Below, one piece after another: positions 7,399 to 17,055 of a DNA stretch of 38,797 bases (within the stretch, counting starts at the first letter, position 1; every line of letters starts with the position of its first letter). Source of the stretch: Candidatus Poribacteria bacterium (GTDB taxonomy: Bacteria > Poribacteria > WGA-4E > WGA-3G). The translations under genes were made by a program, and so were the position numbers. The notes below the pieces were generated by a model, which saw only the letters and a list, made by a program, of their open reading frames with translations, ran no database searches and was not told the DNA's origin. The stretch is taken from contig JAJDWI010000113.1 of the NCBI GenBank assembly GCA_022825665.1, positions 1 through 38,797 of the forward strand. The letters are read 5' to 3'.

Positions 7399-9465
7399 AT
7401 GAGAGAGCAACTTGACGTACGACCATCAATCTCACCTATTAATGTAAATCCTGAGATACCATCAAAACCATTTGAATTAGTCTCCGATTTTGATCCACAA
7501 GGTGATCAACCGCAAGCGATTGAAAAGTTGACAAATGGAATCCTACGCGGTGATAAAGCTCAAACACTTCTGGGTGTCACTGGTTCTGGTAAAACATACA
7601 CTATGGCAAATTTGATCCAGAATGTTCAACGTCCAACCCTCGTCATTTCCCCGAACAAAACCCTTTCAGCACAACTTTACAATGAGTTTAAAACCTTTTT
7701 CCCACACAACGCTGTTCACTATTTTGTGAGTGATTATGAATATTACCAACCAGAGGCATATATCCCATCAACTGATACTTTCATTGAAAAGGATGTCCGT
7801 ATTAACGAGGAAATTACTCGGATGCGACTTGCGTCAACAGCATCCTTAATGTCTCGGCGCGATGTTATTATTGTAGCAAGTGTTTCATGTATATACGGTC
7901 TCGGTTCACCACGCGAATTTGAAGGGCAGAAGATTGAGTTAGAAACAGGTAAAATCATCAAAAGAGATGAATTCCTCAGGGAATTGGTAGATATACAATA
8001 CGTCCGAAACGATGTTGATTTTTGGCAAGGCACGTTCCGTGTGCGAGGGGATGTGATTGAGGTGTTTCCAGCCTATAGCGAAAGTGCATTCCGTATTGAG
8101 TTGTTTGGTGACGAAGTGGATAGAATATGTGAAATTGATACTACCACTGGTGAGATATTAGGAAAACAGGATACATTGGAAATCTTCCCCGCAAAACACT
8201 TTATGACTGACGCGGATATTTTTGAAGAAGCACTCATAAACATTGAACTTGAACTCCATGAACGAATAGCTACTTTTGAAAAAGAAAATAAACTGTTGGA
8301 AGCACAACGAATTGAACAGCGAACACGTTTTGATTTAGAGATGCTCCGAGAGGTAGGTTACTGTTCAGGTATTGAAAATTATTCACGCCACCTTTCCGGT
8401 TTGCAACCCGGCGAACCTCCATACTGCCTACTCAACTATTTTCCTGAAGACTTTCTATTATTCATTGACGAATCACACGTGACAGTTCCACAACTGAAAG
8501 GAATGTATCGTGGTGACCGTTCAAGAAAACTGACATTGGTAGAGTATGGATTCCGTTTACCCTCAGCATTAGACAATCGACCACTACAGTTTGAAGAAGT
8601 AGCAGCGTACATTGATCAAGTCATCTTTGTTTCCGCTACTCCTGGTAAGTATGAGATAGAAGAAAAAGGTGGTGGACAAATTGTTGAGCAGATTATACGT
8701 CCGACAGGATTAATTGACCCACAAATATCTGTCCATCCCGTCCGCGGGCAAATTGACCACCTTATAGGAAAAATACGTGAACGAGTAAAACAGAAACAGC
8801 GTGTCCTTGTTACTACACTGACAAAACGGATGGCAGAGGACTTAAGCGAGTATTTTATAGAGGCAGGTATCCGAGCAAACTATATGCATTCTGAAATAGA
8901 TATATTTGACCGGGCAAGAATATTGCGGCAACTTCGAGAGGGGGAATTTGATGTACTCATCGGTATCAATCTACTTCGTGAAGGACTTGATCTACCTGAA
9001 GTTTCCCTCGTTGCTATCCTTGACGCAGACCGTCCAGGTTTCCTTCGATCAGTAACCTCGTTAGTGCAAACATCCGGACGTGCTGCACGAAATGTTGACG
9101 GTGAAGTCCTTCTATATGGGGACACCATAACAGATGCAATGGCTGACGCAATCGCTGAGACTCAACGAAGACGTGATATACAATTGAAATACAACGAGGA
9201 AAACAATATCACACCCGCAACGATTCAGAAAGCAATTGAGCAACTTATCTCTGAATCTAATGAGGAATATGTTACCTCAAAGAAACCTGAAGATGTCAAA
9301 CCTGTGCCAATCATTGAAGAAGCAACCGAAGAATATATAGTAGCAACAATTGATGATTTAACGCGTCAGATGCATAAAGCTGCAATAGACTTAGAGTTTG
9401 AGCTTGCTGCTTCACTACGTGACCAAATTGCGGAACTGAAAGAAAAGACCACTAAACAAAAATAA
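7399..9465 (+). CDS. uvrB: UvrB, excinuclease ABC subunit B
   Basis: The 688-residue protein is a complete UvrB, the damage-verification helicase of nucleotide excision repair. Walker A is GVTGSGKT (59-66), the beta-hairpin that clamps DNA contains YEYYQPEAYIPSTDTFIEKD, and helicase motifs include FIDESH and the SGRAARN arginine-finger segment near the end of the helicase. A C-terminal UVR domain (about 649-684) that binds UvrC is present. AAGGTAG lies just upstream of ATG 7399. uvrA and uvrC are not in the window. The next gene starts 10 bp downstream on the same strand, so uvrB probably heads a transcription unit with three non-repair proteins. Confidence 0.98.
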   Translation: MREQLDVRPSISPINVNPEIPSKPFELVSDFDPQGDQPQAIEKLTNGILRGDKAQTLLGVTGSGKTYTMANLIQNVQRPTLVISPNKTLSAQLYNEFKTFFPHNAVHYFVSDYEYYQPEAYIPSTDTFIEKDVRINEEITRMRLASTASLMSRRDVIIVASVSCIYGLGSPREFEGQKIELETGKIIKRDEFLRELVDIQYVRNDVDFWQGTFRVRGDVIEVFPAYSESAFRIELFGDEVDRICEIDTTTGEILGKQDTLEIFPAKHFMTDADIFEEALINIELELHERIATFEKENKLLEAQRIEQRTRFDLEMLREVGYCSGIENYSRHLSGLQPGEPPYCLLNYFPEDFLLFIDESHVTVPQLKGMYRGDRSRKLTLVEYGFRLPSALDNRPLQFEEVAAYIDQVIFVSATPGKYEIEEKGGGQIVEQIIRPTGLIDPQISVHPVRGQIDHLIGKIRERVKQKQRVLVTTLTKRMAEDLSEYFIEAGIRANYMHSEIDIFDRARILRQLREGEFDVLIGINLLREGLDLPEVSLVAILDADRPGFLRSVTSLVQTSGRAARNVDGEVLLYGDTITDAMADAIAETQRRRDIQLKYNEENNITPATIQKAIEQLISESNEEYVTSKKPEDVKPVPIIEEATEEYIVATIDDLTRQMHKAAIDLEFELAASLRDQIAELKEKTTKQK

Positions 9466-9474
9466 AAATTCACA

Positions 9475-11367
9475 ATGAAAATCAAGTTATCTTTGAATTT
9501 TGTTATCTTATTCACGATAGTTGGATTTTTACCATCCAGTTTGGCTCAATCCCCGCTCCTACCCTTACCCGAAGGTGCGGTAATGCGTCTTGGCAATGGT
9601 TGGAGTACTGAGATAGATTATTCTCCCGATGGCACACACCTTGCTGTTGGCAGTAGTAAAGGGATTTGGATATATGATGTCAATACCGGTAAAGCACTAA
9701 AACTGCTGACTGGACATTCAGATGCTGTCTTGAGTGTCAGTTATAGTCCAAATGGTAAGTTCTTAGCAAGTAGTAGTTTTGACAAGATTATCTGTCTGTG
9801 GGAGGTAGATAGTGGTGAACTACTTCATACTTTAACTGGACATAATAGTTCTATTTATAGTGTGGCGTTCAGTCCAGATGGCAAATTACTTGCAAGTGGA
9901 AGTGAGGATAAATCTGTCCGGGTATGGGATACAAAGACAGGTAAACAATATCAGATTTTTACTGGACATACGGATGTGGTCAATAGTGTGGCGTTCAGTC
10001 CAGATGGCAAATTACTTGCAAGTGGAAGTGAGGATAAAACCGTACGTTTATGGACAATAAAATCAGGTACTAATTATATCAATTTTACTCTCATTAACCG
10101 CACGAGTGCTCCGGTCAATGACGTAGTATTCAGTCCAGATGGAAAAACTCTCGCAAGTGGTGGACAAGATATGAATGTTACTCTGTGGAATTCAAACACA
10201 CAAGAATCTGTAAACACTTTCTCTGGTCACACGGATTGGGTTCGTAGTATAGCATTCAGCCCAAATGGAAAGATGATTGTAAGCGGAAGTGATGATAATC
10301 TTATCAAAATATGGGAAACAAATTCAGGTAAGCTGCTTCACACCCTCATCGGTCATACAGATAATGTAGAAAATGTTATGTTCAGTCCTAATGGACAGAT
10401 GATCGTCAGTGAGGGATTGGATGGTACTATCCGTCTTTGGGATGCGAAAACAGGAAAACTACTGCGTTTCCTTGCTGAGCATCCAGACGTGGTATTTAGT
10501 GTGGCATTCAGTCCCAATGATAAAATATTAGCAAGTAGCGGAAAGGACAACACCGTCCGCCTATGGGATACAAGTACAGGACAACAACTGCACTCTCACA
10601 TTGGTCATACACATTATGTAGATACAGTAGCGTTTAGTCCTGACGGTAAAATACTTGCCAGCGGTGGTCGTGATAATGCTATTATCCTGTGGGATTATGA
10701 TGAAGCCAAAATTCTTCGCACACTTGTTGGTCATACCCATTGGGTTAATGCTGTCACATTCAGTCCCAATGGACAAATCCTCGCAAGTGGAAGTGGTGAT
10801 AACACCATAATTCTGTGGGATACTGAGGACGGTGAAATGCTCAACTCTCTTTTAGGACATACCGATTGGGTTAATACTGTTGCCTTCAGTCCAGATGGAA
10901 AGACATTGGCAAGTGGCAGTGGTAGAAATGAAAGGTCCATCCACCTTTGGAATACGGAAACTGGAATTCAACTGCACACTCTTACAGGGCATTCAGCCGA
11001 TATATTGACTGTAACATTCAATCCGGATGGTCGCATATTAGCAAGTGGAAGTGCCGATGGAACAATACGACTGTGGCATCCGCAGACAGGAGAATACCTT
11101 CACACGTTCTCAGGGCATTCCGGTTGGGTGCGCAGCATTGCCTTCAGTCCTGATAGTCAAACTCTTGCAAGTGGAAGTGATGATAATACTATACGGCTCT
11201 GGGAGGTATTCACAGATAATCCACCTCAAATCCTTACTGGTCATCATCGTAATGTATACAGCATTACGTTTAGTCCTGATGGCAAGATACTCGCGAGCGG
11301 AAGTAATGATGGCACGGTGCTATTGTGGGATTTAGTCGCTCTGGATAAAGAAAGCAATACACAATGA
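9475..11367 (+). CDS. Secreted WD40-repeat protein with 14 blades
   Basis: The 630-residue protein has a signal peptide (about 1-25, ending SLAQ). It is then filled by 14 WD40 repeats of about 42 residues, each of the form V.SVAFSPDGK.LASGS.D..I.LW....G..L.TL.GH. Fourteen blades fits two seven-bladed propellers. No enzyme domain is seen, so it is probably a periplasmic or surface binding scaffold. Blades 3 and 4 share an exact 56-bp DNA stretch (9857-9912 and 9983-10038, offset 126 bp), which indicates recent blade duplication. It starts 10 bp after uvrB with no clear Shine-Dalgarno, and its stop overlaps the next start codon by 3 bases. Its partner is unknown. Confidence 0.9.
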   Translation: MKIKLSLNFVILFTIVGFLPSSLAQSPLLPLPEGAVMRLGNGWSTEIDYSPDGTHLAVGSSKGIWIYDVNTGKALKLLTGHSDAVLSVSYSPNGKFLASSSFDKIICLWEVDSGELLHTLTGHNSSIYSVAFSPDGKLLASGSEDKSVRVWDTKTGKQYQIFTGHTDVVNSVAFSPDGKLLASGSEDKTVRLWTIKSGTNYINFTLINRTSAPVNDVVFSPDGKTLASGGQDMNVTLWNSNTQESVNTFSGHTDWVRSIAFSPNGKMIVSGSDDNLIKIWETNSGKLLHTLIGHTDNVENVMFSPNGQMIVSEGLDGTIRLWDAKTGKLLRFLAEHPDVVFSVAFSPNDKILASSGKDNTVRLWDTSTGQQLHSHIGHTHYVDTVAFSPDGKILASGGRDNAIILWDYDEAKILRTLVGHTHWVNAVTFSPNGQILASGSGDNTIILWDTEDGEMLNSLLGHTDWVNTVAFSPDGKTLASGSGRNERSIHLWNTETGIQLHTLTGHSADILTVTFNPDGRILASGSADGTIRLWHPQTGEYLHTFSGHSGWVRSIAFSPDSQTLASGSDDNTIRLWEVFTDNPPQILTGHHRNVYSITFSPDGKILASGSNDGTVLLWDLVALDKESNTQ

Positions 11368-11996
11368 ATGAAGAAATACGCGAACAAGCCAGTATAGGAT
11401 TATCTCATCTAAAAGAAGCAATATTAGAGGTGTTGTATCAAGCCAGACTCAACAATGACGAATGTATTAAACGAGCTACTGTTTACAAAAGACTTGAACT
11501 TCCAGGAACACCTGAAAGAAGAGCAAGTGTAAGGTATGATTGGGGAAGTATAATGACTCATATATTTCTCTCAGTGCTACTTGAGGAAGGAAAAGTTGAA
11601 CAATGTCCACTAAATGAAGACGTAAAAGGGTGGCGACTCACCGATACAGAATTCCAAAAACGACACAAGTTAGGTAATGAAGAAATACGCGAACAAGCCA
11701 GTATAGGATTATCTCATCTAAAAGAAGCAATATTAGAGGTGTTGTATCAAGTCCGATTCAACGAAGACGAATGTATTAAACACGTCACTATTTACAAAAG
11801 TCTTGAACTACCAGGACCACCTGAAAGAAGAGTAAGTGCAAATTCTAAGTTAAGGTATGATTGGAGAAGTCCAACGACTCGTATACTTCTCTCAGTGCTA
11901 CTTGAGGAAGGAAAAGTTGAACAATGTCCACTGAATAAAGATATAATGGGGTGGCGACTCACCGACACAGAATTCCAAAAACGACATAAAAAATAG
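11364..11996 (+). CDS. Internally duplicated winged-helix-like protein of unknown function
   Basis: The 210-residue protein is two tandem copies of a unit of about 103 residues. Each unit contains SIGLSHLKEAILEVLY, then E-CIK-..-YK-LELPG, then LLSVLLEEGKVEQCPL and GWRLTDTEFQKRH. The helix-helix-helix-hairpin pattern, with a conserved GWRLTD strand at the end, looks like a winged helix (inference, as in Mrr_N-like domains). The copies share an exact 76-bp stretch (11367-11442 and 11676-11751), so the duplication is recent. There is no signal peptide and it is probably cytoplasmic. The start ATG overlaps the WD40 stop; the stop abuts the next gene. I do not recognise a named family. Confidence 0.7.
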   Translation: MNEEIREQASIGLSHLKEAILEVLYQARLNNDECIKRATVYKRLELPGTPERRASVRYDWGSIMTHIFLSVLLEEGKVEQCPLNEDVKGWRLTDTEFQKRHKLGNEEIREQASIGLSHLKEAILEVLYQVRFNEDECIKHVTIYKSLELPGPPERRVSANSKLRYDWRSPTTRILLSVLLEEGKVEQCPLNKDIMGWRLTDTEFQKRHKK

Positions 11997-12008
11997 ATGA
12001 GGAATATC

Positions 12009-15000
12009 ATGATGAAAATCCAAAACAGAAGTAAAAAAAATAGTAAAAACTGCAATAATCTCAATAAATTGAATATTTCATCTCTCTTTTTAGTTATCTT
12101 AATGTTATGCACTGTAGTTGCTTTTACGGTAGGACTTTATGCTCAGGAGAATAACAATGAAGCAAAACAAGCTGTGGCACAAGAATTCATTAAAATGGCT
12201 CAAGAATTCGAAAAGAAAGACCAAATAGATGAAGCAATAGAAATCTACAAACGAATTACAATTGCATTCCCTGAAGACATAAATTCCCAAAAAGAACTCG
12301 CAAAACTTTACACCCGTTCGAAATTACACGAAAAAGCTGCTGAAATCTGGATCAAACTGCTTGATACCGAACCGGAGAATAGAAGCTATCAAGACGAACT
12401 TTTTAAATGTTTTCAAAATGCAGGTAAAATCGACGAAGCGTTGGAACTTGCTCAAACATACATTCAAACTGATCCAGAAGTTGGTGTTCATTACGCACGT
12501 CTTGCAAAACTTCAGACCGCACAAGGTAGAGACGATGTTGCGATCACAAACTATAAAAAAGCGGTTGAATATGGACATGCTGATAAAGAAACATATCTCA
12601 AACTCGCAGAACTTTATTTCATTGATGATGACATAGATGCAACTGAAAATGCATTGAAGAAGGCTATTATTCATACTCAATCAGAATGGGATAGAGAAAA
12701 AATTGAAAGGCAATTAATAAACCTATATCGTTATCAAGAGAATTTAGCACAGAGACTACAACAGGCGGATGAAGATGGTACAATAACATTTGAGTTGCAA
12801 AAAGCACTTGCAAGACACTTTCTCAATAATAATGAATTCGAAAAAGCAGCAAATTCATTTAAGAAAGCACTCGAAATGACCAATAGCAGTTATAGTCGTA
12901 ATAGAGTTGTTGAGGAATTGCTCAAGGTATACCTAAAACAAGACAGAACAGACCTGGCATTAGAATTCTACGAAACCGATGCATCTAAACAGCCAAGGTT
13001 AAGAACGATTGTTACATCTTATGGTTCATCTGGAATTAATATCACACTTAGTGGTGATCATGCACGCAAAACATTGATAAACGCCCATAAAGATCAAGGT
13101 AACCTTGATGCATTGAAAACTCTTTTTGAAAGTAAACAAGAAAAGGATGACGACAATCCTAATATCATTGAAATGCTTGCAAAGATTTATTGGGAAAATA
13201 ACGACTATAAAAGAGCTGCAGAATCCTATCACCTTCTTAGTAAAGTAGAACCGAACAATGTTCACAGCTTTTACTTCGCTGCAGCAGCCTTTCACAAAAG
13301 CAACCAACCTGATATGGTGAAAGTTGTATTAAACCAAGCCAACAACGCGCTTAGATCCAGTAACAAAAATAGGGATGAGTCCTTTCTTGGTGCCCTTGCA
13401 ACTATTTGTCTCAATAATGAAATGTATGAACCAGCAAAAAAACTCGCTGATGACGCTGTCACCGAAGCTGTGAAATCTGATAACAGTTGGGAACTGGAGT
13501 ATCTGTATCAGATTCTTGGGAAAAGCTATCTCGGGACGAAACGATATGAAGATGCATATCAAACATATCAGAAAATGGCAGATACTTCTGATAGTAGCTA
13601 TATGCGTGATGAAGCTGAAACTGAAATGGATAAAATAGCAAAAACAGCAAATCTATATGAAAAATGGATACCTGAACAACTGAAAAAAGTTGAGGAAAAT
13701 CCCAACGATACCAAGTTAATCTTAAAACTTGCTCAAAGTTACGAAAAAACAAACAAATTTGCGAACGCTGTTGAGCAATACGAAAAACTTTCAACACTCG
13801 AACCAGAAAACGTGCAGTGGCACAAAAAACTTGGAAATCTATATAAAAATCTACCTGTAGTGATACGAGAAACGGGTGATTCTATTGAAGGTACTGCCCT
13901 TACACTTGGTGGAAATGGGAGTTACGTTGAAATGGCAGACAGCGAGTCTTTAGATAACATTACGGATCAGGTGACAGTGTCTGCATGGATAAAACCTACC
14001 GAATTCCCAAACAATTATATACGTATTGTTTTCAGAAGTGATGAACAAAGACAGAATTATAGACAACGAAGTTACATCCTTGCTATCAGATCGGATGGAA
14101 AACTCAAAATCGCTTCCTCCCCTAAAGATGAAGGGTATGCATCCGTTTATTCTCCACCAGGTCTCATAAAATTAAATACATGGACTCACATTGCAGGTGT
14201 CATTGATGCCAAAAAAGATTACATGAAACTATTCATCAATGGATATGAATCTGGTCATAGACACTTTAATGGAGAAGACCGATTTGTTAAATGCAATCTA
14301 CCGTTACGCATAGGAGTCACACATATCAAAGATCAGGTTCAAAACACCTCTTTTATCGGACAAATAGATGAGGTGCGTGTATGGAACATCCCTCGTACTG
14401 AAGCAGAAATTCGTGCAGATATGAACAAACAGTTGAATGGAGATGAACACGGTTTAGTCGGATATTGGACTTTTGATGCAGAGATTGATGGTAATATCTT
14501 TGATGCTTCTCCTAACAAAAATGATGGAACACTAATCGGAAACGCAAAACTTGAAAGTTATACGCGAAAAATATTCAAAAGTTCTAAGTCAGAACATTTA
14601 GATAAATCAATTACTGCTTATCAAACTGCCATAGAATTTGAACCTATTTCATTCCAAAACTATAATGAATTAGCAAAACTATACATAAGAAAAGGAATGA
14701 CATCGGATGCTGAAGCGATATATCGACGTGCATTAGACGCACCAATGACACAAAGTAACCACGATTCTGCTATTCGTGAGATTTCAAAACTTTATGCTGA
14801 CAAAGGGCAAGATCACAAACATATTGCTGTACTTGAAGAGATAAAACCTTTGATGGAGAATAGTGCTATCCTTCATGAACACTTAGGTGACCTTTACAGT
14901 AAGGTAGGTGATGCGGACAAAGCAAAAATTGCATACAATGAGTGGCTGCAAATTCGGCAGAAAGCACTAAACAATACAGAAAATGCAAGGTCTTATCGAT

Positions 15001-16529
15001 ATTTTGCAGAGGCATTGCTTAAAAAAGGACTTTTTCCAGAAACTGCACTTAAATACGCAAAACGTGCATTTCAGAGGAATACTGCTTCTAATTCTGACTA
15101 TTCCGCATTGCTTGGTCATACATATATTGCCAATGGACAATTCGATGATGCATTAAATTATTACTTACACGGTATCAGTATCATATCAAGCAAGTCTTCA
15201 TTGGATAATTTTTGGGATGGAATCAGAGACGCAATCAAATATACAGAAGATAAAGATAGTTATTACCAAATGCTGGAAGCTATGATGAATTCAATCCCAT
15301 CAAAAAATATAAGAAATCGCGCTTTTGCATATAGATTACTGACGCAATATTACAGTAAGAATGATAAAGCTATGAACGTGGAGAAATACCTATTTTCAAA
15401 AACAGGTTTTGTCCCTGAAACGCGTTGGCTAACTCTTGGTCCATTTAACAACATTGACACTATGGGTCATAGAAACGCTTTTATCCCAGAGGAAACAACA
15501 CAGATTGACACAACAGCAAAATACTATGGGAAACATGGTCTCATCAATTGGAAAAAATCAGAGTATATACAATTGGACGGTCATTACAATTTCGGTGACA
15601 ATAAGGATTGGAGCGCAGCCTATGTATGGGCAATTGTTATTTCTCCGGATGAACAAGATATAACCTTCCGATTTGATAGTGATGACCAAGGAACAATCTG
15701 GTTAAATGGTAAACAGGTGTTTAGTCATGATAGGACCGGTAGAATATCGTTTGACCGCTATTCCATACCTGTCACGCTAAAGCAGGGAGAAAACACTATC
15801 CTTATCAAGGTCTGCAATGCAAAAGAAACGTGGGGATTTTATTTGCGTCTTACAGACTCTATTGGTAATCCTATTAAGGACCTGAAATTTAAAACGGCAG
15901 ATGAGTTACTAAATGTTCCGCCACCTAAGCCAACATTCAACGTAATGTCTGTTCTTGGTATGGCTGAATACTATAGTAAAAACAACGAACCTAAAAAAGC
16001 AATGGAACAGATTCAACAGACCGGAATCATTCATGAAAATGTATGGATGACTCTTGGTCCTTTTGATAACAGTGCGGGAATCGGATATAATACCGCTTAC
16101 ATCTCTGAAGATACTGTCCCAATTGACATTAATGAAAAATATGAAAGTGCAAATGGACAGATTGGTTGGAAACAATTTACTGATGGTGCTTTCAACGGAT
16201 ATATTGATCTTGGTAGAAATCTCAATTGGAAGGTTTCTTATGCACTTGCAACAGTCACTTCACCTGATGAACGTGAAGTACAACTACGATTTGGTAGTGA
16301 TGATCAAGCGAAGGTATGGTTAAATGGAAAAGAGGTATATGCGAATCCACAATATAGGTGGGCAGTAATTGACGATAACATTATTCCCGTTACACTCAAT
16401 GCAGGCAAAAACACTGTTCTTGTTAAAGTATGCAACGAGGAATTGGGTTGGGGTTTCTATGTTCGGATTACAGATGTTGATGGAAAACCTTTAGATAATC
16501 TGAAAATTGGTAACGCACAGAACCAATAA
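12009..16529 (+). CDS. Very large secreted TPR-LamG-TPR protein with two C-terminal jelly-roll-like modules
   Basis: The protein is about 1506 residues long. An N-terminal hydrophobic segment (23-44) precedes a probable cleavage site after A45. TPR-like helical repeats run from about 50 to 610 (for example YKRITIAFPEDINSQKELAK). A LamG-like domain (about 638-848) carries VTVSAWIKPTEF and DEVRVWNIPRTEAEIRADM. TPR repeats resume to about 1120. Two related modules (about 1134-1294 and 1341-1500) share WLTLGPF/WMTLGPF, FRFDSDDQ/LRFGSDDQ, WLNGK and WGFY.R.TD. ATG 12009 is preferred over 11997 because TGAGGA lies 6 bp upstream. It follows the duplicated winged-helix gene directly. A surface-binding or scaffold role is inferred. 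Confidence 0.85.
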   Translation: MMKIQNRSKKNSKNCNNLNKLNISSLFLVILMLCTVVAFTVGLYAQENNNEAKQAVAQEFIKMAQEFEKKDQIDEAIEIYKRITIAFPEDINSQKELAKLYTRSKLHEKAAEIWIKLLDTEPENRSYQDELFKCFQNAGKIDEALELAQTYIQTDPEVGVHYARLAKLQTAQGRDDVAITNYKKAVEYGHADKETYLKLAELYFIDDDIDATENALKKAIIHTQSEWDREKIERQLINLYRYQENLAQRLQQADEDGTITFELQKALARHFLNNNEFEKAANSFKKALEMTNSSYSRNRVVEELLKVYLKQDRTDLALEFYETDASKQPRLRTIVTSYGSSGINITLSGDHARKTLINAHKDQGNLDALKTLFESKQEKDDDNPNIIEMLAKIYWENNDYKRAAESYHLLSKVEPNNVHSFYFAAAAFHKSNQPDMVKVVLNQANNALRSSNKNRDESFLGALATICLNNEMYEPAKKLADDAVTEAVKSDNSWELEYLYQILGKSYLGTKRYEDAYQTYQKMADTSDSSYMRDEAETEMDKIAKTANLYEKWIPEQLKKVEENPNDTKLILKLAQSYEKTNKFANAVEQYEKLSTLEPENVQWHKKLGNLYKNLPVVIRETGDSIEGTALTLGGNGSYVEMADSESLDNITDQVTVSAWIKPTEFPNNYIRIVFRSDEQRQNYRQRSYILAIRSDGKLKIASSPKDEGYASVYSPPGLIKLNTWTHIAGVIDAKKDYMKLFINGYESGHRHFNGEDRFVKCNLPLRIGVTHIKDQVQNTSFIGQIDEVRVWNIPRTEAEIRADMNKQLNGDEHGLVGYWTFDAEIDGNIFDASPNKNDGTLIGNAKLESYTRKIFKSSKSEHLDKSITAYQTAIEFEPISFQNYNELAKLYIRKGMTSDAEAIYRRALDAPMTQSNHDSAIREISKLYADKGQDHKHIAVLEEIKPLMENSAILHEHLGDLYSKVGDADKAKIAYNEWLQIRQKALNNTENARSYRYFAEALLKKGLFPETALKYAKRAFQRNTASNSDYSALLGHTYIANGQFDDALNYYLHGISIISSKSSLDNFWDGIRDAIKYTEDKDSYYQMLEAMMNSIPSKNIRNRAFAYRLLTQYYSKNDKAMNVEKYLFSKTGFVPETRWLTLGPFNNIDTMGHRNAFIPEETTQIDTTAKYYGKHGLINWKKSEYIQLDGHYNFGDNKDWSAAYVWAIVISPDEQDITFRFDSDDQGTIWLNGKQVFSHDRTGRISFDRYSIPVTLKQGENTILIKVCNAKETWGFYLRLTDSIGNPIKDLKFKTADELLNVPPPKPTFNVMSVLGMAEYYSKNNEPKKAMEQIQQTGIIHENVWMTLGPFDNSAGIGYNTAYISEDTVPIDINEKYESANGQIGWKQFTDGAFNGYIDLGRNLNWKVSYALATVTSPDEREVQLRFGSDDQAKVWLNGKEVYANPQYRWAVIDDNIIPVTLNAGKNTVLVKVCNEELGWGFYVRITDVDGKPLDNLKIGNAQNQ

Positions 16530-16548
16530 TTCAATTTGATTTAAATCG

Positions 16549-16577
16549 TTGCATTACCAAACAATATTTGCTAAAAT
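16549..16577 (+). promoter_or_regulatory. Candidate sigma70 promoter for the rubredoxin-like gene
   Basis: TTGCAT (16549-16554) and TAAAAT (16572-16577) are separated by 17 bp. A second TATAAT at 16625-16630 lies too close to the start codon to be useful. Confidence 0.4.
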
Positions 16578-16648
16578 GCCAACATTGATGGTTTATTTCT
16601 TATAGATTGTTAACATGCGCTGCGTATAATAAAAGAAAGGATAATACT

Positions 16649-16906
16649 ATGTTTGTATGTATAGCTTGCGGTTACCTATGGAAAGAAGCAGATGAACCTC
16701 CCGATGAATGTCCAGCATGCACCGCACCCAAAGAAAAATACATCCCTTACGATGATCGTGCAGAACGGTGGGTAAAACGTGCAGTTGCAGCACACGTAAT
16801 GTATCCTGATGAAGAAGGAGCAGACCTTAGGGCAGAAAACTCTGCACTTTCATCGCACATTAGATTTGCATTGGTTGGTTTACTCGGTGACCTACAAAAA
16901 GAATAG
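16649..16906 (+). CDS. Small rubredoxin-like protein
   Basis: An 85-residue protein beginning MFVCIACGYLWKEAD and continuing PDECPACTAPKEKY. Two Cys pairs, C4-x2-C7 and C20-x2-C23, would bind one iron or zinc in a rubredoxin-type knuckle, as in the small domain of rubrerythrin. The C-terminal half (about 35-85, ERWVKRAVAAHVMYPDEE onward) does not resemble any family I recognise. The in-frame TTG at 16607 gives a 14-residue extension; the ATG at 16649 is better because AAAGAAAGG lies just upstream. It probably acts as an electron carrier or metal-binding small protein; the partner is unknown. Confidence 0.75.
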   Translation: MFVCIACGYLWKEADEPPDECPACTAPKEKYIPYDDRAERWVKRAVAAHVMYPDEEGADLRAENSALSSHIRFALVGLLGDLQKE

Positions 16907-16914
16907 AGAATTAC

Positions 16915-16947
16915 AAGCTCCGATTCAATGTGTCGGGGCTTCTTTTT
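16915..16947 (+). terminator. Intrinsic terminator after the rubredoxin-like gene
   Basis: AAGCTCCGA (16915-16923) and TCGGGGCTT (16933-16941) form a 9-bp stem with one G-T pair. TCTTTTTG follows immediately. Confidence 0.7.
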
Positions 16948-17055
16948 GTTCATTCCCACAATCCAGATATTACATGATATAACCAAAAACAACAATAGAA
17001 AGGAACTGGCATTATTGATCTCATGCCCTTATACAGAAAATGCCGAAATGAGAAT

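Noticed and set aside
9857-10038. Repeated DNA that could suggest a CRISPR or satellite
   Set aside because: The spacing is exactly one 42-codon WD40 blade and the unit is coding.
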